Positions 61,325 to 61,339 of a DNA stretch of 61,339 nucleotides are shown one piece after another. Source of the DNA: Streptomyces sp. 150FB. Its GTDB lineage: Bacteria; Actinomycetota; Actinomycetes; Streptomycetales; Streptomycetaceae. A program made the position numbers and the translations under genes. Where the stretch lies: contig NZ_JTHL01000001.1 in NCBI RefSeq assembly GCF_000818195.1, positions 4,154,404 through 4,215,742 of the forward strand. The letters run 5' to 3'. A model generated the notes under the pieces. That model did not search any database, was not told the origin of the DNA, and worked only from the letters and a program-made list of their open reading frames with translations. Each line of letters begins with the position of its first letter. Positions within the stretch are counted from its first letter, which is position 1.

Positions 61325-61339
61325 CGGGCGCGGCAGAGG

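Overview
The window is high-GC actinobacterial DNA, almost certainly a Streptomyces chromosome. Third codon positions are very GC-rich, GTG and TTG starts are common, genes are often coupled by 4-bp ATGA/GTGA overlaps, and several families are typical of the genus: conservon proteins, DUF6243, DUF6891, Imm49, WXG100 and class V lanthipeptide-type enzymes. No housekeeping rRNA, intact tRNA, transposase or integrase is visible.

Layout. (1) 1-6.45 kb: a polymorphic-toxin island. The 3' end of a tRNA-Gly lies at base 1 and a second 3' tRNA-Gly fragment at 6.4 kb. Between them are a Cys-rich DnaJ-like zinc-finger membrane protein, a WXG100 gene coupled to a toxin with a C-terminal RNase A-like domain, an immunity candidate, a detached second RNase A-like tail, a second immunity gene and a divergent WXG100-like gene. 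A lone CRISPR-type repeat sits next to the tRNA scar. (2) 6.8-17.4 kb: ordinary chromosome. It holds a membrane protein plus NarL-type two-component system, a possibly frameshifted hypothetical gene, a secreted CARDB-like protein, a CXXC-less thioredoxin-like protein, a DEAD-box helicase, DUF6243, DUF6891 and peptidase E. (3) 17.5-26.8 kb: a RiPP gene cluster, the most interesting part of the window. A 47-residue precursor ending in SIKWGC is flanked by an APH-like kinase, a HopA1-domain lyase, a cysteine-decarboxylase flavoprotein, an F420/LLM-type oxidoreductase, a second degenerate APH-like protein, a prolyl oligopeptidase, a membrane protein and a membrane-anchored XRE regulator. This is a class V lanthipeptide / thioamitide-like tool kit for an aminovinyl-cysteine peptide, without YcaO or TfuA. 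(4) 27.6-33.4 kb: an Opp-type peptide/nickel-family ABC importer with a fused double ATPase. (5) 33.5-38.5 kb: a secreted PD40/cell-wall-binding-repeat protein, a PBP4-type carboxypeptidase and a methyltransferase. (6) 38.7-40.8 kb: a third tRNA-Gly fragment followed by a second, broken polymorphic-toxin locus (Imm49 genes and toxin-tail remnants). (7) 40.8-51.5 kb: a Tat-exported M15 peptidase, a CoA-binding protein, acetate symporter plus DUF485, a conservon lacking its GTPase gene, a methyltransferase, a polysaccharide deacetylase and a GATase. (8) 51.6-59.2 kb: an OmpR-type two-component system plus lipoprotein, divergent from a lipoprotein/adaptor/ATPase/permease MacB-like ABC operon. (9) 59.2-61.3 kb: a second lone CRISPR-type repeat, a lipoprotein with a duplicated module and a metallopeptidase/VWA protein.

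How genes work together. In the RiPP cluster, regulator-membrane-kinase-lyase form one overlapping minus-strand run that ends at a strong terminator. The precursor starts a second run (precursor-reductase-decarboxylase-APH-peptidase) with a weak hairpin after the precursor. Expected chemistry is phosphorylation and elimination of Ser/Thr, oxidative decarboxylation of the C-terminal Cys, closure of a six-residue AviCys ring, optional reduction of dehydroalanines, and leader removal by the oligopeptidase. Both toxin loci abut tRNA-Gly scars, so the tRNA looks like the entry point for toxin/immunity DNA. All functional statements are inferences from sequence motifs; no database search was run.
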